64,000 nt of DNA from Chaetomium olivaceum. Lineage: Eukaryota > Ascomycota > Sordariomycetes > Sordariales > Chaetomiaceae. Every line of letters begins with the position of its first letter. Position 1 is the first letter of the stretch. Positions 42,193 through 54,127 of this stretch are shown piece by piece. Under the pieces are notes generated by a model, which had not been told where the DNA came from, searched no databases, and saw nothing but the letters and a program-made list of their open reading frames with translations. The stretch spans positions 434,001 through 498,000 of the forward strand of contig JAYWVB010000006.1 in NCBI GenBank assembly GCA_039881045.1, in the 5' to 3' direction. The translations under genes were made by a program, and so were the position numbers.

Positions 42193-43320
42193 TTAATTCC
42201 GGTTGTTTGACTGCCCTCGGACGTCACCACCCGATGCCCTCCACCAAACGTCGCCACCCCACCGTATCAACCGCTCCACGGCTGCGGTTGGTGTTATAGC
42301 GGGCCGGACATCGAGGTAGAAGACCGGGTCACCAGTCGGCTCCGGGGGTCCGGAGTAGAAATCGATCACGTAACGGACCTCTTTCTTCTGACCGTCGATA
42401 TCCCGCGAGACGAACCAGTCGTGACGATCAAAAGGTGGTTCGGTCCTGCGTCCAGGAATGTCAGTAATCGCCCGGCGAACATGTTCGAATCTGACCTACG
42501 CAAACTTCGACGGATATACCCGCCCGAGCAACTGCAGCATAGCAGCCTTTGGCGTCATCTCTTTCGGTCGCCCTTGAAACCTGACGAGGGTCGGCTGTGA
42601 CTGGCCGCCTTCCTGCGCTTCCAAGCGCCTCAAGGCCAGCGGTGCGTTTTCTTCTCCGCGTTTACTGACTTCCCAGCCCCTGTATAGCCCCTTGCCAAAC
42701 CTGCGTTCCCACTCGACGATTTCGCCCCAGGCTCCCTCGTTCAAATAGTTATGGACTGCAACCATGCTCTCGACAGCTGTGACGTCCGTGTCCGTGTAGC
42801 CCTTGCGCAGCAGCGCATTGTACATCTGCTGAGGTGAAGGGTACTCCCAGTTGCTATCGCCGGTGCCTCTTGGAATCGAAGATTCGTCTCGACTGGTCGG
42901 GAGCGCATGTGTCTGGTCCGGGGCCCGCTCTTGAGAGATGGACTGAAACATGTAGTTGAGCGGGTTAAGCTTAGAGAGCATAGATGGCTCGTGTCGTTGC
43001 TCTGAGGACGACGAGCCTTGACTGTCATGCGGAACGGGACAAGAGGCTAGCGCTGCGTTTGCGGCGGGGTTGCCATGTGGAACAGGGCAAGAGGAGGATG
43101 CTGGGCTTGCGGCACGGGTAGGAGGGGCGAAAGCATCAACGGTGGCTTTGTGCATAGGGCATCCGGCCTAAAAAGAAATTTTGGAATCAGTATGGATGAT
43201 AGACTAACCGGGATACTAACTTACAGGCGGCGTGCTCGCCCTAGAGATGTGTTTATGCGTCGAGTTCGCCGGGGGGGCAACCGGGGTGCCTGACGGGGTG
43301 TCGGCCCAGAACCAGCCCAT
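42193..43320 (-). CDS. cyc3: Cytochrome c heme lyase (holocytochrome c synthase)
   Basis: Exons 43320-43225, 43167-42500 and 42445-42193 (introns 57 and 54 nt) give 338 residues. It starts MGWFWADTPSG and has three CP heme-regulatory motifs: AGCPMHK, SSCPVPHG, ASCPVPHD. Next come the lyase core SKLNPLNYMFQSISQERAP, NWEYPSPQQMYNALLRKGY, VHNYLNEGAWGEIVEWER and, over the last splice, KFATEPPFDRHDWFVSR, VRYVIDFYSGPPEPTG and FYLDVRPA. The enzyme sits in the mitochondrial intermembrane space and attaches heme covalently to CxxCH of apocytochrome c. The start and all splice phases fit. The c1-specific paralogue (Cyt2) is the alternative; MGWFWAD favours the c type. Confidence 0.9.
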
Positions 43321-43817
43321 TATGAAGATAGTCCGTTGGACAAACTACGGAACGCGGGGGATAATGTATGGGAAATGGCCTAGCTTGATAACACTGGGAA
43401 GGTTGGGTCGACAACGAAAGGTAAGATGGGTGATGACGATAGGAGGATTGCGGGCGATAACGAGAAAAAAATGGACGGGGATTTGGGCTAAGGACAAATT
43501 TGGCAAGGATGACGCGCATTTTAACCCCAGCCCACGCGCCAAGCCGGCTGTCCCGCAGGCCTAGCGGGCAAATCCCATGCAAGGATCGGAATCGTTCGCA
43601 AGTCGGGCAGCTTGGGTCGAAGTTGATCAAGCAAGGAGGTATTATAGATCTGCGCTTCTACTGCACACGGTCTGTACTGCAGTATTCTTATTTATTTTAA
43701 GTATAAAGTACCGCTTGGGGGTATCTACTGGTAAAAGTGGTGAAGGGTTATCATCTAAATCTACGCCGTAGGTATCAAGCTTCATGGGAACTTGCTTTCC
43801 TGAGTGCGGGGACCCGA
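43321..43817. other. Intergenic, no feature seen
   Basis: Heme lyase promoter and the 3' UTR of the ABC1 kinase gene; small open frames only. Confidence 0.4.
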
Positions 43818-46029
43818 TTAGACATTCGGGGAGAGGAGATCGTAGCGGACACATCTTTCGACCTGTTTTCGAGGGTTAGCGGCGTGGTTTCAAGGAGTAT
43901 GATCTGAGACAAAAGACTTACGTCCTCGGCGCTGGCCTGCATGAACCTCCTCGTTTCTAGACCTACCCACACCTTCAACATATGGAAATCGCCCTCTTTG
44001 ACCATTTCCTTGCCCCCTTGGGTACCGAGTTGCCTCAGAATCGGGAGCGAGCTGCTGAGGAGGTCCACGTCAGGGTTCAAGCTGCGGCCAATGCCCTCAA
44101 GTAGCAGCATGCTGATGACCACATTGACGAAATCCCCTTCTAGGCGGACATGGTGCTGTCTAACCATCGCCAGGACTTCCTGCAAGATGTCCCCAATCTT
44201 GACGTTTCCGAGTGCGAGTGTTCGGCTCTTTACGCCCAGCACCAGGTGCTGCATCTTCAAGGCAAACACCTCGCTATCAAGAACCGCGTCGGGTTGCCGA
44301 CACCGCTCGCACATCAGATGACCGGCCTTGTAGCCATCGAATTCGGCCACAGCGCGAAATAGATCGAGAAAGTTGCGCCGATTCGTAGCATTGAGTTCCG
44401 TCACAAGACCAGTGTCGATGAAGATCAGCTGTGGCCTGAACCCCTCGCGCTCAATCTTGGCCAACTCGGCGTTCCAGAGCTTCTTGTTGTGCTGATGCGG
44501 GCGCAGTCGTGACAAGACCTGCTCAGTAACGTCTGCCTGCTGCCCTACACCGGGGTTCTCAGGCGCGCGGCGCAGCCGTAGGCTAGGTCGGTCCGCTTCG
44601 TAAAACCGCACCATAATATTTCCAGGGTGGAGGTCCGCATGGACAAAGTTGTCGAGAAGAAGCATCCGCAGAAACGCGTCAAGACCCTCGGAGGCGATAT
44701 CTTGCTGAAACATCCCTCCTCCATTTGCTATAAAGTCGGCTAGCGGTATGCCGTACGCGAACTCCTCGATGAGCACATTCCGAGTGCAGAACTCTGTATA
44801 GGGAAACGGGAACCAGGCTGTAGTTCTTTCCTTGAAGTTCTTGCGGAACCTTGACAAGTTCGCCGCTTCAATGCGTAGATCAAGTTGCAGCTTCATCATT
44901 TCCCCAAACTGATCCACTTCATCAGGCAAAGATAGCCATTCCATCGTGGGTACCACGTTTAGTACAGACGCAAAAAATCGCATGATCCGGAGGTCGCGCC
45001 GCACAGTCCGCTCGACGCGGGGGTGCTGGACCTTGATGGCAACGTAGGACGAGGGGACGCGCTTCGGAGTGCTTTTGAGAACTGTGTCGACGTTTCTGCG
45101 GACGTTATGGCGGAGATCGCCGGGATTCTCGGGAATATCGACGTCTCCAGGAACGGCGAGGTCAGGCTTGAGCTTCGCTTTGTAGACTTGAGCAATGGCC
45201 CCAACGCCGATGGGCTTCTCGTCAAACTCATCAAATATGTCGTCGAAATTGCGTCCACCGAAAGCATCTCGGAGTATCCGCTTCGTCGCATGGAAAGAGT
45301 GGGCAGGAGCGTTGGCATGAAGTTTTGACATAATGTCACACAGTTCATTGGGGAAGATGTCCGATCTCGAAGCGGCCCACTGCCCAAGCTGTCGACATCG
45401 AGTGTCAGTTACGAAGTCGCGGTCGCGAACTGGAGTTGTGTTACCTTGATGAAAGCCGGTCCCGCCCACTCCATGGCCTGGACTAAAAAGCTATACCACC
45501 ACAGAGTCCCTGTCCGCTCGTTATCGCGCTCCGGTAGACGGCGCCCAACCCACATCGCTGGTACCGTTATAATGACGGGTACAAATATTGCGACGAGTTG
45601 CAAAAAGCGGAAGCCAGTGCATATTGGCTCCCAGATGTAGAGGTCTAAGACCAAGACTAGTCGGCGCCCCAGCAAACCCAACGTTCCGTCATTTTTGCCG
45701 GCCGTCTTGCGAATCTCGGCCCGGGAGACCTCGAGCATACGCTTCTCGCCAGTATCATTAGGGCTCGCGCTACCCTTCTCCGAGAGCTCGACAAAGGCGG
45801 CGGCGGCCAGCCCACTGCCGGCGGTCGCCATTAGGGTCCGTGGGGCGGCGCGGTGTGTCCTCCATGCTCGCGGCCGAGCTCGCGGACTCGTATGCGACAG
45901 GAATGTGCGAAGGTTCGAGCGCGCAGGCGTAGGTCGGAAAGAGTGTCTTAAAAGCTTGAAAGCTGGACTAGGGCAGAGCGGTACTTCCGGGTGGGAGAAG
46001 AACCGGCCCAGAGCGAAAGCCAACCTCAT
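43818..46029 (-). CDS. Mitochondrial ABC1/UbiB-family atypical kinase (ADCK2/Cqd1-like)
   Basis: Exons 46029-45445, 45388-43922 and 43862-43818 give 698 residues. An Arg-rich, acid-poor presequence (MRLAFALGRFF...RPRAWRTHR) predicts mitochondrial import. A hydrophobic segment is at residues about 128-150 (FLQLVAIFVPVIITVPAMWV). UbiB motifs: KxGQ in GPAFIKLGQWAASRSDIFP, nucleotide loop PIGVGAIAQVYKAKL, VAIKVQHP lysine, HADLHPGNIMVR catalytic loop and FIDTG in place of DFG. The ADCK2/Cqd1 group shares WWYSFLVQAMEWAGPAF before KxGQ and has long inserts; yeast relatives influence coenzyme Q distribution and phospholipid balance in the inner membrane. The third exon (VERCVRYDLLSPNV) is short but fits frame and branch site GCTAACC. 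Confidence 0.88.
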
Positions 46030-46612
46030 ATCGCCGCGGCTTATCGAGGGGGTCTAGGATATTTGTGTTGATTGACCGGGCAAAGGCATTCTCATCGTCC
46101 TCGGAGCCAGTATAGGGTGAGTTGTATCCGACAAGCCACGTGCGACATGACGATGTCAAGCGCTGCTCAGGTAGTGTAGATTTTGAGGTTGTAGCGGGTC
46201 GGTTCAGGATGAATAGCCCGTGACGTCGTCGAATTGTTGCGCAGACCGGAAGAAGCGGGCCAAGACCGTCTACGGGAGCGCCCGGGCACGCGGTCGCATG
46301 CACGTTCGGGAATGGATCGCCGAGATTAACCGACGTAAAATCCAGACCCCACCATGATAGAGCTACGTCATCTTCGATTGCAGGACATCGCATTGGGGAC
46401 AAGTTCCAGCAGCCTCAGCAGCTTCAGCCGTATCGCTCACCAACCGAAGCTGAGTACGCTATACTCGCATACTGACGTATCTCCCTTCCAGTCGTAAAGG
46501 ATTGTTGGCTTCAGCGACTAACCAATCCAGGCAAAGTTTCTCTCAATTCCTCGTGATCCCTGCAAGGTTTCTCCGGCTCCTCCTTGGCCCCGGATGAACC
46601 GACTCGCCCAGT
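46030..46612. other. Intergenic, no feature seen
   Basis: ABC1 kinase promoter and the GH71 3' flank. No supported frame. Confidence 0.4.
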
Positions 46613-48281
46613 CTAGACGTGAATCGCAACCGCGTTGAGAGAGGCCTGCAATTGGAGCGAGTCAGCCTTACTGCGCCGATCTAGAAGTTACCTTCTTCCG
46701 TAACTTACTTTCCAGTTTCCGTGCCAGGCCTCTATTTTTGGCCCTATCACGGTTTTCCCATCCAACGTCAATGACACAGGGCCTGTGGTGCGATTATCGT
46801 ACGGCACTTCGAAGTACGAAACAGGGTTTTGACTTGTTGTTTCAAAAGTCACTCGGTACGCATTGCCGACCGTGACCTTGATACATGCAACGCCCTTGGT
46901 TACCGCCATGACAGAAATAACGTCTTTGACCCCGTGGGTGGCCGAAACCATACCCCCCTGACCCCAAACTGTTCCTGGGAACTTTCAGTATCACCGTCGG
47001 GAGTGGAGAGGAATAGCACAAACCCACCAGGGTGTTGTTGACCACGAATTGGGGAAGTGCGGTACCAGGCGACCGCGGTGTTTTCTCTTTGCCAATCGAT
47101 GTCGGTGGTTCCGGACTTGAAAGCGGCGATAAAGTAGGGGAGGACCGCCCTGAAGGCAGCGTGGGAGTGCCCAGCAATGTATGCTTCTGCGCCGCGGACT
47201 ACTTCCGCCGACGATTCGTCACAGATGTAACTTGACTCGCCAAAATCATTCCCTTTTCGGTCAGAATTGTAATAAGGAGGGCGGTGGAACTCCGTGGGTC
47301 GTACAGGTGATGATCTGGACAAAATCTGGCATGACCTCCAATACCTGCTGCCAACGATCATGCCAAAGAGACTCGCTAGAGCAGTACCAGTTCTTGTTCC
47401 ACTGTGGCAGATCTGGGTTTGCTATTAGGTAGGTTGAGGGTAAATAGGGGGTTGGGCTAACCTGTATAGAACCAAGGGCTTACGCCCATCATATACTTCT
47501 TGCCGCGAAGGCAGTCTTTGTAAAGAAGGTCCTCGACCGTGGTCATCTTGGACTGTCCGGGCTTGGGCCAGGCATCCCAGGAAACTTGCGCATTTCAGTT
47601 TCGTTAGCACGGACTTGGTACACTGGCAATCGACTTACAAGCTCCGTCGATCAAATCCAGTTTCTGGGCGACCCCGTGTGGCCCCAGACTTGACCAATTT
47701 GGGACAAGGCAAATGGCTGCTGTTTCATTGCGCACGTGAAGCCAGTTGTGAGCCCAGTCGGAACCTTCAAAGGTTGAGACAAGGGCTTTCCCGTCAACCG
47801 TGGTTTGGGCAGGTGATGCGTGATACCGGTTGATCAAGCCGACCACATGAGGCACTGACCAACATCCAGCCGCCATGCTACCCGGGCGATGGTCAGCGTT
47901 CAGTTGACGTAAAAAGGAGGCTACGTAGGTAGTGGGGACGTACTCAAACGAAATGAACATGGAAAACCCTCCACAGCGCTCGGCTGCTCCATAAGCATGG
48001 TCGAGTTGTAGGTTGGTCCAATGGTCCGAGGGACCAATATTGAGAGCAAAGCCGTCGATTCCAGCCGCTTTAGCTGTCGTAATTTCGAGAACCCAACGCT
48101 CTGGTGGATGGCCGCACGTGAGTCCAACCTTAGTGCCATGAAACGATCAGTAGCGGTCTTAAACGTGCCATGAACGAGGTACTAAGTGGGCTCGAACCAT
48201 ATAGTGTGCAAACACTTTACGGCTTGGACCAGGGGCCACCGGTCGATGTCCAGCATCTCCAATTTTAAAAGGGTGTTCCAT
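46613..48281 (-). CDS. GH71 alpha-1,3-glucanase (mutanase)-like, one homopolymer frameshift
   Basis: Exons 48281-48198, 48128-47639, 47584-47462, 47421-47305, 47252-46709 and 46645-46613. GH71 hallmarks: KVFAHYMVG, AKAAGIDGFALNIGPSD, GGFSMFISFEYVP, GKALVSTFEGSDW, CLVPNWSSLGP, FSWDAWPKPGQSKM, GKKYMMGVSPWFYT, NWYCSSESLWHDRW and ITWNDFGESSYI. These enzymes cut alpha-1,3-glucan of fungal cell walls. Exon 47252-46709 is one base short of frame; adding a G to the six-base run at 46953-46958 joins EQFGV to GGMVSATHGVKDV. No signal peptide precedes the domain (start MEHPFKIGDAGHRP), so it is either intracellular or missing a 5' exon. The C-terminal part is shorter than in CBM24 enzymes. Confidence 0.85.
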
Positions 48282-49138
48282 CAGTTCTTGAACAGTCTAC
48301 CGTGCCAGAATGTCAGCGTCTTATAACCCATATGTGGATTCCGCCGGTTAATGTACCTGATTCGCTTTGCAGATGGCCGAGAAGAGGAAGCACAAATGCC
48401 CTTGATAGTGTGGTGTGGTAAGTATAGTTCAGGCGGAAGGACGTTCGCCCCTCGCGGTAATAATATCACGGGTCAAGTCGTGGTCATGCCATTCACTTAA
48501 GTATTATTAGAGTGCTCAAGATTATACGAGAAATCACGCGCCTCATATCCGACGTCCCTCCCCACTTGCGGAAGACTCGGTCCGACCAGACTTGATGCCT
48601 TGGCTTGAGAGTATGGGGTTGGCACCCGTGTTATATGTGTGAGAGAAGCTCAAGCCCGATTAAGGATCTATGTTATTCGTTTCAATGTTCTGGTTGTTGA
48701 AATTGAGCACTGTTGAACTTGACAAACTGCAGTGTGGAAGGCGGTGACAAAAACTTTGATTTGACACCAAAATCAAATCGAGAGACATGCACACACCGCA
48801 TTACAGAAAGTCGGTAATTTGAGATGTCATGGCCATAATTTTTGGTAGCATAATTCCCATTACAGCGACTTCCAACTCTTTTTACAGTCAAATCCAGGTC
48901 GAATGCCCCTGACCAGATTGGGAACTGCATGGAAGAAGCTGAGATGCGATACTTTACGAGGGGTTGCCCCACATTTCCGTCCCAGTCGCACCGGACCGGA
49001 AATAAAAATATCCTGTAGCCCTGCGATTTTGGCTCCGCACAATTCAATCTTGGTGAAATTTCGCAACTCCGCAACCTTCTGCATCACGATCCGGCGACCG
49101 ATTCTCCCATCCACCACATCAGTCGATCAGTCGCAAAA
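48282..49138. other. Divergent promoter region, no gene seen
   Basis: Separates GH71 (-) and eS28 (+). AT content is slightly raised; no coding sense. It should hold the ribosomal protein gene promoter close to 49139. Confidence 0.5.
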
Positions 49139-49465
49139 ATGGATTCCTCAAAGGCTCCCGTAAAGCTCGTCAAGGTCACCCGAGTCCTCGGCCGAACCGG
49201 TGCGAACCACTCGCAACTTAGCCCCTCAGTCCGCGCTTGGTGCTAATCTGGTCGAAACACAGGTTCTCGTGGTGGCGTCACTCAGGTGCGCGTCGAGTTC
49301 ATGGACGACACTACCCGTTCCATCATCAGGAACGTCAAGGGCCCTGGTATGAATCGAAATACCTCCGATTAATCGACCGGCGACTAATCCCACATGTGTC
49401 CAGTTCGCGAGGACGACATCCTGGTTCTTCTCGAATCCGAGCGCGAGGCCCGCCGCCTCAGATAA
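49139..49465 (+). CDS. rps28: 40S ribosomal protein eS28
   Basis: Three exons: 49139-49199, 49263-49346 and 49404-49465, with introns of 63 and 57 nt. The joined 207 bases encode 68 residues starting MDSSKAPVKLVKVTRVLGRT, with GGVTQVRVEFMDD in the middle and DDILVLLESEREARRLR at the end, almost invariant in eukaryotes. It is part of the small subunit head near the mRNA exit. Too short to be found as one open frame because of the introns. Length and sequence are fully normal. Confidence 0.97.
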
Positions 49466-50734
49466 AGTACGGGTGTTTTTGGGGTTGGGTGAAGGTGGGA
49501 AAGTGGCAACAGCTTTCAGCTCCTTTGTCGGCCTTTTTGGCCCGACCGTCGCCATAAGCTGCGGCGAAAGAAGGATGGGATGTCAAGGACGGGCGTTCGG
49601 TAGAACGGTATCACGATTATTGCTCTCTACAAATTCTACACGGCGCTGATGCTGCGCCAATTCCTGCGGATACCCCGGTGCTACGGCTAGATTTGGGTGA
49701 TGATGGGCGACGAAGGACATACTTCCAGCGAGTTCTCGGAAGCATGGGACTGGTGCCTGCAGATCTGGTGCCTGTGTTATACCACCCGTGTACTCGCCAG
49801 CACGCCTGCCAGCAATAAGTTCAGTTAATCGCCACGAGGACGGAGGGATACATGAAAAAGCGGAGTTCATGGACATTTGGGCCAGCCGGTGGCATACGGG
49901 TAGACCTGGTAATGCAGCAGCCTGGGAGCGTCTTGGAGGCGGGTTCTGACAATTCAATGACCATCCCCCGATCCCCTCGGTGATACAACTATATCTGAGC
50001 GGCACCTTGATAGCCAAACGTTGGCCCGTACGCCTGTGGCGCGGTGGGTTGTTCAATTTGTCTCTAAAATTAAACATGACCCAAGCTTGACGTTACCTAG
50101 TCTTCGAGGTCTCCATGACTTGGCTCCTCACGAACGCCTTTCCAGATCTTAGCTGGACAGTCGCAGTCAACGGAGTTTGCTTCGCGCCTTCCGACTACAT
50201 ATGTTACGGGATGTATCGTGCATTGGAACAACGAAAGACTGATTCTGTCATTAGGTACCTTCTCTCGTTTCTCCTTATTCCGAGAACCGAGCCGTATCCA
50301 TAGGATGCTTCCGTAACCGATTTCGGTAGCGGTGTTTCTCGGTGGATGTACCTGTTTGGTTTTCTGCTCCTGGCATAGCGGGACCTAAGGGCACCACGAC
50401 CACCCTCTTGGCGGATTCAAAACGCACCAGAGTCCCCGTGGATGGCTTGCACTCCGCTGGATGCTACCTCGGACGGCTCGTTGCGACCTGGATTCCGGGG
50501 TCTCGGCACAATTCCTCCAATCGCATGATGTTGATGTTATTGGCGCGGCAGCACTCTCTCCTTAAACGGGGAATTCCGAGATGGCAGGCCGATTCTTCAA
50601 CCACTACTTATATCTTGGTGCCCGTGGCCATTGAAGGATAAGATGCTGTTGCTGTTGCTGTCTAGACCAAACCACGCCTCGCCTTGGGCCCTTTCCCTTG
50701 CCTTATTCTGGGTATCAAATTAAGCCTTGTTTGA
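49466..50734. other. Intergenic, no gene seen
   Basis: 1.27 kb between eS28 and the PL4 gene. A 164-residue minus-strand frame at 49583-50077 has no recognisable domain and unlikely composition. A short CTGTTG repeat is at about 50645-50661, near the PL4 promoter. Confidence 0.45.
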
Positions 50735-52424
50735 ATGCCCAAGATGACGGTCCGATCCTTATTCCGTTTGTTCGCCCTGTCTGTCTCCGTCTTTGCGCCC
50801 AGTGTTCTTGGTGCTTTCGGCTATACCTCGTCTGGTGGCAATTATGTTGTCGATGCCGGATCCGCCAACCCATTGATCTTTTCTGTGAGCCAGTCGAATT
50901 GCGACATCAAGTCCATCAAATATCGCGGAACCGAGCTTCAATATGGCAGCACTGGCACCCACATCGGATCTGGCCTGGGCTCGGCCACAGTCTCAATCAG
51001 CCAGATTAGCGGATCGTCCCGGTACATCAAGGTGACATGTGTGACGTCCACACTAACGCACTACATGGTGGTTCGGGAAGGCGAGAGCATCATCTACATG
51101 GCGACCTACATCACCGCTCAGCCGTCGATAGGAGAGCTGCGGTTCATCGCCCGTCTGCTTCCCGACAAGCTGCCCAACGAGTACCCCTACGGCGAGGTCT
51201 CAAACACGAACGGCGCCAGTTCGACCGTCGAGGGCTCTGATGTCTTCGTGGTAAACGGGCAGACACGATCCAAGTTCTACTCATCCACACGGTTTATTGA
51301 CGAGGACTCCCATTGCGTGTACGGCGGCAGCGACTTGATACACGTTTGCATCATGACTCCCCAGCAAGAGTCCTCTTCTGGCGGTCCCTTTTTCCGTGAC
51401 ATCGACTCCAACAACGCCGGGGCGTCCACGAACCTCTACAACTACATGAACAGTGGTCATGTGCAGACCGAGCCATATCGCATGGGGCTACATGGGCCTT
51501 ATGCCATGCAATTCTCGCGTTCCGGGATCCCGAGTGTCAAGAGCCTCGATGTTTCTTGGTTTGGTGAAGTGTCTGTCACCGGATACGTACCGGCTTCAAG
51601 CCGCGGGACCGTGCAAGGGACTGCGAGTGGCGTGCAGGGCGGTCTTCAGGGGGTGGTCCACTGGTACAACAACGCTGCGCAATATTGGGCAAAGACGTCG
51701 TCCAGTGGTGGGTTTACCTCGCCGTTGATGAAGCCGGGCACGTACACGATGGTTCTATACCAAACCGAGTTCAAGATTGCCACCAGCACCGTCACTGTTT
51801 CTTCCGGCAAAACCGTCACCCAAAACATTGCCGGCAACTTCAACACATCGCGGAAGACATTGTTCCAAATTGGCGAGTACGACGGCCAGCCAACAGGATT
51901 CCGCAACGCCGACAAGTTCCTTCGGATGCACCCAAGTGACAGCCGCATGGCGAGCTGGGGCCCCCTGACGTACACGGTGGGCGCCTCGCAGCTCTCAGAT
52001 TTCCCCATGGCCATCTTCAACTCGGTTAACAATCCCGTGACGATCCGCTTCAACCTGGCCAGCGCGCCCGGAGCGGCCACGCTGCGCATCGCCACGACTC
52101 TGAGTTTCGCCGGGAGCCGTCCCCAGGCGGTTGTCAACAACTGGAGCGGCCCCATCCCGTCAGCGCCGACCAAGATCGACAGCCGTGGTGTGACGCGGGG
52201 TGCATACCGTGGGAACGGCGAGGTCTATACCGTCAACATTCCTGCCGGCACGCTCGTCGCCGGCAGCAACACCATCACGATCAGCTCGGTCTCTGGCAGC
52301 AGCGGGACGACATTCCTGAGCCCCAACTTCGTGAGTCCCCCCCCCCTACACCGTAACTCGGGTGTCTCTAACCTGCTCACGCTCGGTTTAGATATTTGAT
52401 GCCGTTGAGTTATACACAGCCTGA
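50735..52424 (+). CDS. Secreted rhamnogalacturonan lyase, family PL4
   Basis: Exons 50735-52330 and 52392-52424, 542 residues. The signal peptide ends at VLGA and the mature chain starts AFGYTSSGGNYVVDAG, as in Aspergillus RGL4. Three domains follow: a beta-sandwich catalytic domain (DIKSIKYRGTELQYGSTGTH, YMATYITAQPSIGELRFIAR, TRSKFYSSTRF with the probable catalytic Lys, MNSGHVQTEPYRMGLHGPY with the probable catalytic His), an FnIII-like domain and a carbohydrate-binding-like beta-domain (GVTRGAYRGNGEVYTV). The last exon adds IFDAVELYTA. It cleaves the rhamnose-galacturonic acid backbone of pectin by beta-elimination. A second ATG at 50744 (MTVRSLF) is an equally good start. Confidence 0.93.
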
Positions 52425-52762
52425 GTTCGGTCTGTTGGGGTATGAACGGGAAGAGCTGGCCCATTCGCTGTAGCTTTAGCCTGACGTTTAGTCCCGCAAA
52501 TCAGGATTCGAAGTCTCGTTTGGCTTCGGAGGCCAGGTTGGAACCAAAGGCAACTTTAGATTTTGTGATACTGTGGTAAACTAGTTGTCCTCTTGCTGTT
52601 CTCGGATCGATGCAATGCGATATTACATACCATCTCTAACTTAGTCTTCAAACCGTAATTAGGTAGCCTTCAAAAAGCCGGGCTCCAAACTGTAGAAGCT
52701 CGAGTTGTAGAAACGAAACAAAGTTATCCGGAAGTCTGGAGAAGCTCTTCTTACTCGATTTC
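52425..52762. other. 3' flank of the PL4 gene
   Basis: No frame or RNA seen; ends at the target duplication of the inserted LINE. Confidence 0.4.
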
Positions 52763-53454
52763 TATTTATTTTCCTAGGAACAACAGAGAGCTAGTCAACA
52801 AAGTACTACTCGACAGAGGGTATTAAACAGGAGGATAGCCGACGAAGACCCCCCAGCCCTCTTATTTACCGACAAAGCTCTGATGAGACACGAAGGTCTT
52901 ACAAAGGCGCAGAGCTCCCTCCTTTCCCAGGCCCGTATCGGGGATATAGGCCTCCGGGACTACCTGTTCAGGGTGAAAGTCCCGGAGGTCCGTACCCCCT
53001 ATTGCGAGTGCGGGAGAGGCAGGGAGACAGTGGAGCACTTGGTGGTTTGGTGCCCCGACCCGCCGTTACAGAGGCCGTGGGACGGCAGAGAGATTCGGTC
53101 ACATCGGGACCTACAAACCGTATTACGCGGAGTAGGTGCCCGGAGTAGAAGATTTGTTAGGAAGGTCCTTGGCTGGCTGATGGACTCTGGCCGGCTACTG
53201 GAGTATAGCCTAGCCAGAAGGCTGGAGCTAGAAACAGTGGATGGGGAGGGCTAGAGGGCACGGAGGCCGGCAAAGGGCCTCCTTTCTTTTGCAGTATGAC
53301 GGATTCACAGATTGTTGTCTCAAAGTGGTAGACAGAGGTTTTTATCCGGCCTATACGGTACGGTTCCCTTTGTAAATAGCAGTAGAAGGACCGGCGCGCC
53401 CCAGGGCATATCGGTGTAGGAAATAATAATAATAATAATATTTATTTTCCTAGG
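52763..53454 (+). mobile_element. Recent 5'-truncated LINE with 16-bp target duplication
   Basis: The 16-mer TATTTATTTTCCTAGG occurs at 52763-52778 and again at 53439-53454. Between them, 52779-53438 is the 3' end of the Tad-like LINE with an (AAT)n tail. The insert is nearly identical to 983-1685, has no RIP damage and keeps its frame. This is a textbook target-primed reverse transcription product and the only transposon found in the gene-rich part of the window. Confidence 0.95.
52779..53254 (+). pseudogene. LINE reverse transcriptase C-terminal fragment (open frame)
   Basis: Truncated at the 5' end by the insertion itself. It reads through ADEDPPALLFTDKALMRHEG, GDIGLRDYLFRVKV, CECGRGRETVEHLVVWC, LGWLMDSGRLLEYSLARR and stops at TAG 53252-53254. 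No core domain, so no function is expected. Confidence 0.85.
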
Positions 53455-54127
53455 CTTCCGTTTTCCTATGGAGTTCGGCGTCTTTTAGCCAGAGGGCGTT
53501 ACCTAATATGACTAGACGATATTAGTTATTCATGGGTCTTCGCCATCGATTCTACTTAGGTAAGGTAGTTAGAATCAGGGATGCCAAGCACTTTACACGC
53601 CGTCAACCACATGTACTTCCGTGCACTTGTATGCTATTCGTTTGAGCGCTACTTGATATGCAATCGAACCCACTTAAACAATAAGTATGGTTGGTCCGTA
53701 TGTTGGAGGTGGCCGAGACGAGGTTAACACCCCTAGTCTATTTCCGGCAGTTGTAAAGGCGAGATCGATTTGCATATGCGGCCCGGGGATCGACAGCTGC
53801 GAGATAGGGGTCTTGGTGTTTAAGGCCATGTACCTGCCTGATCGAGGTAGTGCCCATGGGGGTCATCCAAGCAAGCTACTCGATGCGGAAATACCCCCCG
53901 GCGGAGCACACCGAATATCGCATGTGGAAGAAAACGGAAAGTCTGTTTCAATCCACTACTTGGGCAACCGGGGCGGGCCCCTTTACAGTTGAGGGGTATA
54001 AGAAGTCGCTTTGAACTACCTAGTAGTATCGTTTATTCATTGTAGTGCACGACTCATTGTCCCTATCATCGCCAAGCATCAGAGCCAAGTTTGCCATAGC
54101 CCTTTGAGCCACGCTCTACGACAAATC
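53455..54127. other. Upstream region of the aminopeptidase gene
   Basis: No supported gene. A 101-residue open frame at 53687-53992 lacks similarity to anything I know. Confidence 0.4.

Noticed and set aside
41871..42299. 142-residue plus-strand frame
   Set aside because: It overlaps the heme lyase 3' exon in antisense and has no motif.
40161..46029. Secondary-metabolite gene cluster around the methyltransferase
   Set aside because: Neighbours are heme lyase, an ABC1 kinase and a nucleolar protein; no synthase, P450 or transcription factor.
48180..48215. Possible tRNA T-arm (GGTTCGAGCCC in complement)
   Set aside because: No acceptor or anticodon stem can be drawn, and it is the 5' part of a GH71 intron.
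49583..50077. 164-residue minus-strand frame between eS28 and PL4
   Set aside because: No domain, signal or conserved pattern; likely chance in moderate-GC DNA.
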